From assembly GCF_937146585.1 (NCBI RefSeq), contig NZ_CAKZRO010000071.1, positions 1 to 32,726 of the forward strand: DNA of 32,726 nucleotides, given 5' to 3'. Below the pieces are notes generated by a model that saw nothing but the letters and a program-made list of their open reading frames with translations, searched no databases and was not told the DNA's origin. This document shows positions 31,086-32,726 of the stretch, one piece after another (the stretch's first letter is position 1; each line of letters begins with the position of its first letter). Source of the stretch: an uncultured Halorubrum sp. GTDB taxonomy: Archaea > Halobacteriota > Halobacteria > Halobacteriales > Haloferacaceae. The position numbers and the translations under genes were made by a program.

Positions 31086-32336
31086 ATGACAGCAAACTAT
31101 CCGGACAACTCGGACTCGAACGTACCCATCTCGCGGCGAACCGTCCTCCGAACGACGGGGGCCGCCGGAGCGCTCACGATCGGCGGCGTCGGCCTGCCGT
31201 TCCTCACCGGGACCGCCGCCGCCGACGAACAACTGATCGAGACCTGTAACGGGGCGGTCGACGTCGTCGTCGCGCTCGACTACTCGGGCTCGATACGGTC
31301 CGCCGGCACCTGGGGCGACATCCAGAGCGGCGTGGACAGCTTCCTCGGCGTCGTTCCGGCCGACGTTCAGCTCGGTCTCGTCACGTTCGGCGACGCGCCG
31401 GCCGCGTTCGAGTACGGTCCCGGCAACCTCCTCGACTTCGCGACCCCCGCCAACACTTCGGCCCTTCAGTCCGGCGTCCCGACGGACGCTCCGCCGCAGG
31501 AGAACGGGACGCACCTGCCCGGCGCGTTGGACTTCGCCAACGCGATCCTCGACGAAGAGGGCCGCGGCGGCAGGGAGATACTCGTCGTCATCACCGACGG
31601 CGGCCCGAACTACGAGAACGGCCTCGTCGGCGACGGCGCCGCCCCGCCCTCCGACGACACGACGTTCCCGTACGGAACGTTCACGTACACGGGCGGGGAG
31701 ACCGGCGGCGAGAACGGGACCGCCGGCGAACCCGGCGAACTGACCGAGACCACCGCCACCGCGGACGCCGTCAGAGACGCCGGCCGCCGCATCATCGCCG
31801 TGGGTATCGGCGAGGACGTCGCCGGCTTCGACGACTACCTCGCGCAGGACGTCGCCGACACCCCCGACGACTTCGTCGGGGTTCGGAACGCCTCGGACTT
31901 GGGGACCGAACTGGAGACGCTCATCAGCGAGGTCTGCGAGGAGTGTACGGACTGCGCCGCCGACGGCCGGCTCGCGAAGTACGAGTTCGCCTGCGTCGAG
32001 ACCGACCCCGCCACCGGTGACTGCCTCGCGTCCGACTTCGTCCCGGAGGGCGACACCGACGACGGCGTCGCGTACACCGCCGGGTCCTACACCAGTAAGA
32101 GCGACGAGGCGTTCGAACCGATGACGGTCTCGTTCGACACCGAGTACTGCGACCTCTACGCGCTGGTGAAGAGCGGTCGCGAACTCGAGGTACAGTCGTT
32201 CGCCGGCAACGACGGGAGCGTCACCGTCGAGACTGCGAACGACGGGAAGTTCGCGATCAGCTTCGTCGCGTTCTACTGTACGGCGAACGCGGCGGCCGCG
32301 GCGCTCGATGCCTTCCCGTCGCGGGGTCGGCGCTAG
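31086..32336 (+). CDS. Tat-exported von Willebrand A-domain protein with Cys-rich C-terminal region
   Basis: A 416-residue secreted or surface protein. The Tat signal is ISRRTVLRTTGAAGA (Arg17-Arg18) followed by a hydrophobic core and TAAADE. The VWA domain begins at GAVDVVVALDYSGSI with MIDAS DYSGS (Asp65, Ser67, Ser69), continues through VVITDGGPNYEN and ends near ISEVC. A Gly/Thr/Glu loop (about 205-220) interrupts it. The last about 135 residues hold seven or more Cys (EVCEECTDC, FACVE, GDCLAS, EYCDLY, FYCTAN), likely disulphides outside the cell. No lipobox or C-terminal sorting motif is visible; the protein ends in SRGRR. Adhesion or surface-complex assembly is the family-level guess; the start gives a Tat region of usual length, while the longer frame from 30951 does not. 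Confidence 0.88.
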   Translation: MTANYPDNSDSNVPISRRTVLRTTGAAGALTIGGVGLPFLTGTAAADEQLIETCNGAVDVVVALDYSGSIRSAGTWGDIQSGVDSFLGVVPADVQLGLVTFGDAPAAFEYGPGNLLDFATPANTSALQSGVPTDAPPQENGTHLPGALDFANAILDEEGRGGREILVVITDGGPNYENGLVGDGAAPPSDDTTFPYGTFTYTGGETGGENGTAGEPGELTETTATADAVRDAGRRIIAVGIGEDVAGFDDYLAQDVADTPDDFVGVRNASDLGTELETLISEVCEECTDCAADGRLAKYEFACVETDPATGDCLASDFVPEGDTDDGVAYTAGSYTSKSDEAFEPMTVSFDTEYCDLYALVKSGRELEVQSFAGNDGSVTVETANDGKFAISFVAFYCTANAAAAALDAFPSRGRR

Positions 32337-32401
32337 TTCGCCGAATCGTCACGTAGACGCTCACGCGGCTGTTTTTAGACGGTCTGACTCCTGCGCTTCC
32401 A

Positions 32402-32439
32402 GCCTCGCCGAGGCAGGAAACAGCTCCACACGGAGCTGT
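32402..32439. other. Two adjacent short hairpins downstream of the VWA gene
   Basis: GCCTCG/CGAGGC at 32402-32414 and ACAGCTCC-ACAC-GGAGCTGT at 32420-32439 (perfect 8-bp stem, 4-nt loop). A T-run at 32371-32375 lies upstream and may end the VWA transcript. The hairpins lie between that gene and the broken tRNA-Phe copy and could belong to a remnant element. Function is unknown. Confidence 0.45.
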
Positions 32440-32470
32440 CGCTCACAGTGTTACTCGGGCGGAAAGGATA

Positions 32471-32492
32471 ATGCCGCCTCCCCGATTTGAAC
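32471..32492 (-). repeat. tRNA-Phe fragment 1 (22-bp copy of the 3' end)
   Basis: These 22 bases are identical to 32649-32670, the 3' end of tRNA-Phe, in the same orientation (an exact direct repeat, 178 bp apart). They cover the discriminator, the 3' acceptor strand and part of the T-arm. It resembles an attachment-site half left by an integrated element. Confidence 0.9.
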
Positions 32493-32590
32493 TCACCGAG
32501 ACGCTCGCCCTCGCTCCGTTCGGACTCGCGACTCGCCTGCTCAAATCGACTCGGCGTCGTTTCTTCACCCGCTCGCTGTCGCTCGCGGGG

Positions 32591-32612
32591 ACGGGGGACA
32601 GCTCGATCTTCA
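32591..32612 (-). repeat. tRNA-Phe fragment 2 (22-bp copy from T-stem to anticodon loop)
   Basis: These 22 bases are identical to 32669-32690, the next part of tRNA-Phe, through the anticodon loop, same orientation. With fragment 1 they add up to a copy of the 3' half of the tRNA gene, sharing only two bases (AC) at the join and separated by 98 bp (32493-32590) of unrelated sequence. The match stops at the anticodon loop. Confidence 0.9.
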
Positions 32613-32649
32613 ATCGGGACTAACGAATGCGGATCGCGCTGAAAAGCCA

Positions 32650-32723
32650 TGCCGCCTCCCCGATTTGAACGGGGGACAGCTCGATCTTCAGTCGAGTGCT
32701 CTCCCAGTCTGAGCTAAGGCGGC
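32650..32723 (-). tRNA. tRNA-Phe (GAA)
   Basis: A 74-nt tRNA on the minus strand: acceptor GCCGCCT (32723-32717) pairs with AGGCGGC (32657-32651), followed by an A discriminator (32650). The anticodon GAA is at 32689-32687 within the loop CTGAAGA. The T-arm reads CCCCGTTCAAATCGGGG. The D-arm carries AGCTCAG and GGGAGAGC. CCA is not encoded. It is complete apart from upstream promoter sequence, which lies outside the window. Its 3' half is duplicated in two pieces downstream (32471-32492, 32591-32612). Confidence 0.97.
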
Positions 32724-32726
32724 TCG

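Noticed and set aside
32471..32623. 51-codon plus-strand frame running through both tRNA-Phe fragments
   Set aside because: It is built from tRNA copies and unrelated sequence, has no recognised domain and no promoter; the fragments explain it better.

Overview
The window is high-GC DNA from a haloarchaeon. The genus is probably Halorubrum or a close relative, but this is inferred from gene content and style and was not checked against any database. The evidence is archaeal 23S, 5S and tRNA-Cys genes at the left end, strongly acidic proteins, twin-arginine export signals, and start codons placed about 24-30 nt downstream of TATA-like boxes with no Shine-Dalgarno sequence (leaderless transcripts).

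Layout. 1-773 is the tail of an rRNA operon: 23S 3' end, a structured spacer, 5S, a strong hairpin/T-tract terminator, then tRNA-Cys with its own TATA box. 864-3612 holds two unrecognised membrane proteins, then a VOC-family protein and an alpha/beta hydrolase that look cotranscribed. 3635-12352 is dominated by a tight minus-strand operon, prkA-prkA paralog-yeaH-spoVR, the archaeal form of the bacterial PrkA/YeaH/SpoVR stress module, with a membrane protein downstream. 12353-16680 has a 423-bp regulatory gap with a shared divergent TATA, a DUF1028 protein, an EEP-fold hydrolase, a PUA RNA-binding protein, a membrane-anchored 2Fe-2S ferredoxin, a small membrane protein and an Nfu-type Fe-S carrier.

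16722-24861 contains a very large exported GH97 glucosidase, a FAU-1-type RNA-binding protein/RNase with a small partner gene, a PrsW-type membrane protease and a ROK sugar kinase. 24952-30740 holds a UspA protein, two unrecognised proteins, a soluble 2Fe-2S ferredoxin, a cold-shock protein, a polytopic membrane protein, a HAD phosphatase translationally coupled to an aminoglycoside-phosphotransferase-like kinase, and a tiny zinc ribbon. 31086-32723 holds an exported von Willebrand A protein and, at the right edge, tRNA-Phe preceded by broken copies of its own 3' half.

How the parts may work together. GH97 would release glucose from alpha-glucans outside the cell and the ROK kinase could phosphorylate sugar inside; they are close but not in one operon. 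The Fe-S genes (anchored ferredoxin, Nfu carrier, soluble ferredoxin) form a loose redox theme. The PrkA operon is the clearest multi-gene system.

The best candidates for something undescribed are the basic Gly-Arg/Asn/Lys repeat inside a domain of the acidic GH97 enzyme, the fragmented tRNA-Phe copy (an apparent integration scar), and the long-leader/divergent-promoter arrangement in front of prkA. I found no CRISPR array, complete insertion sequence or obvious defence island.
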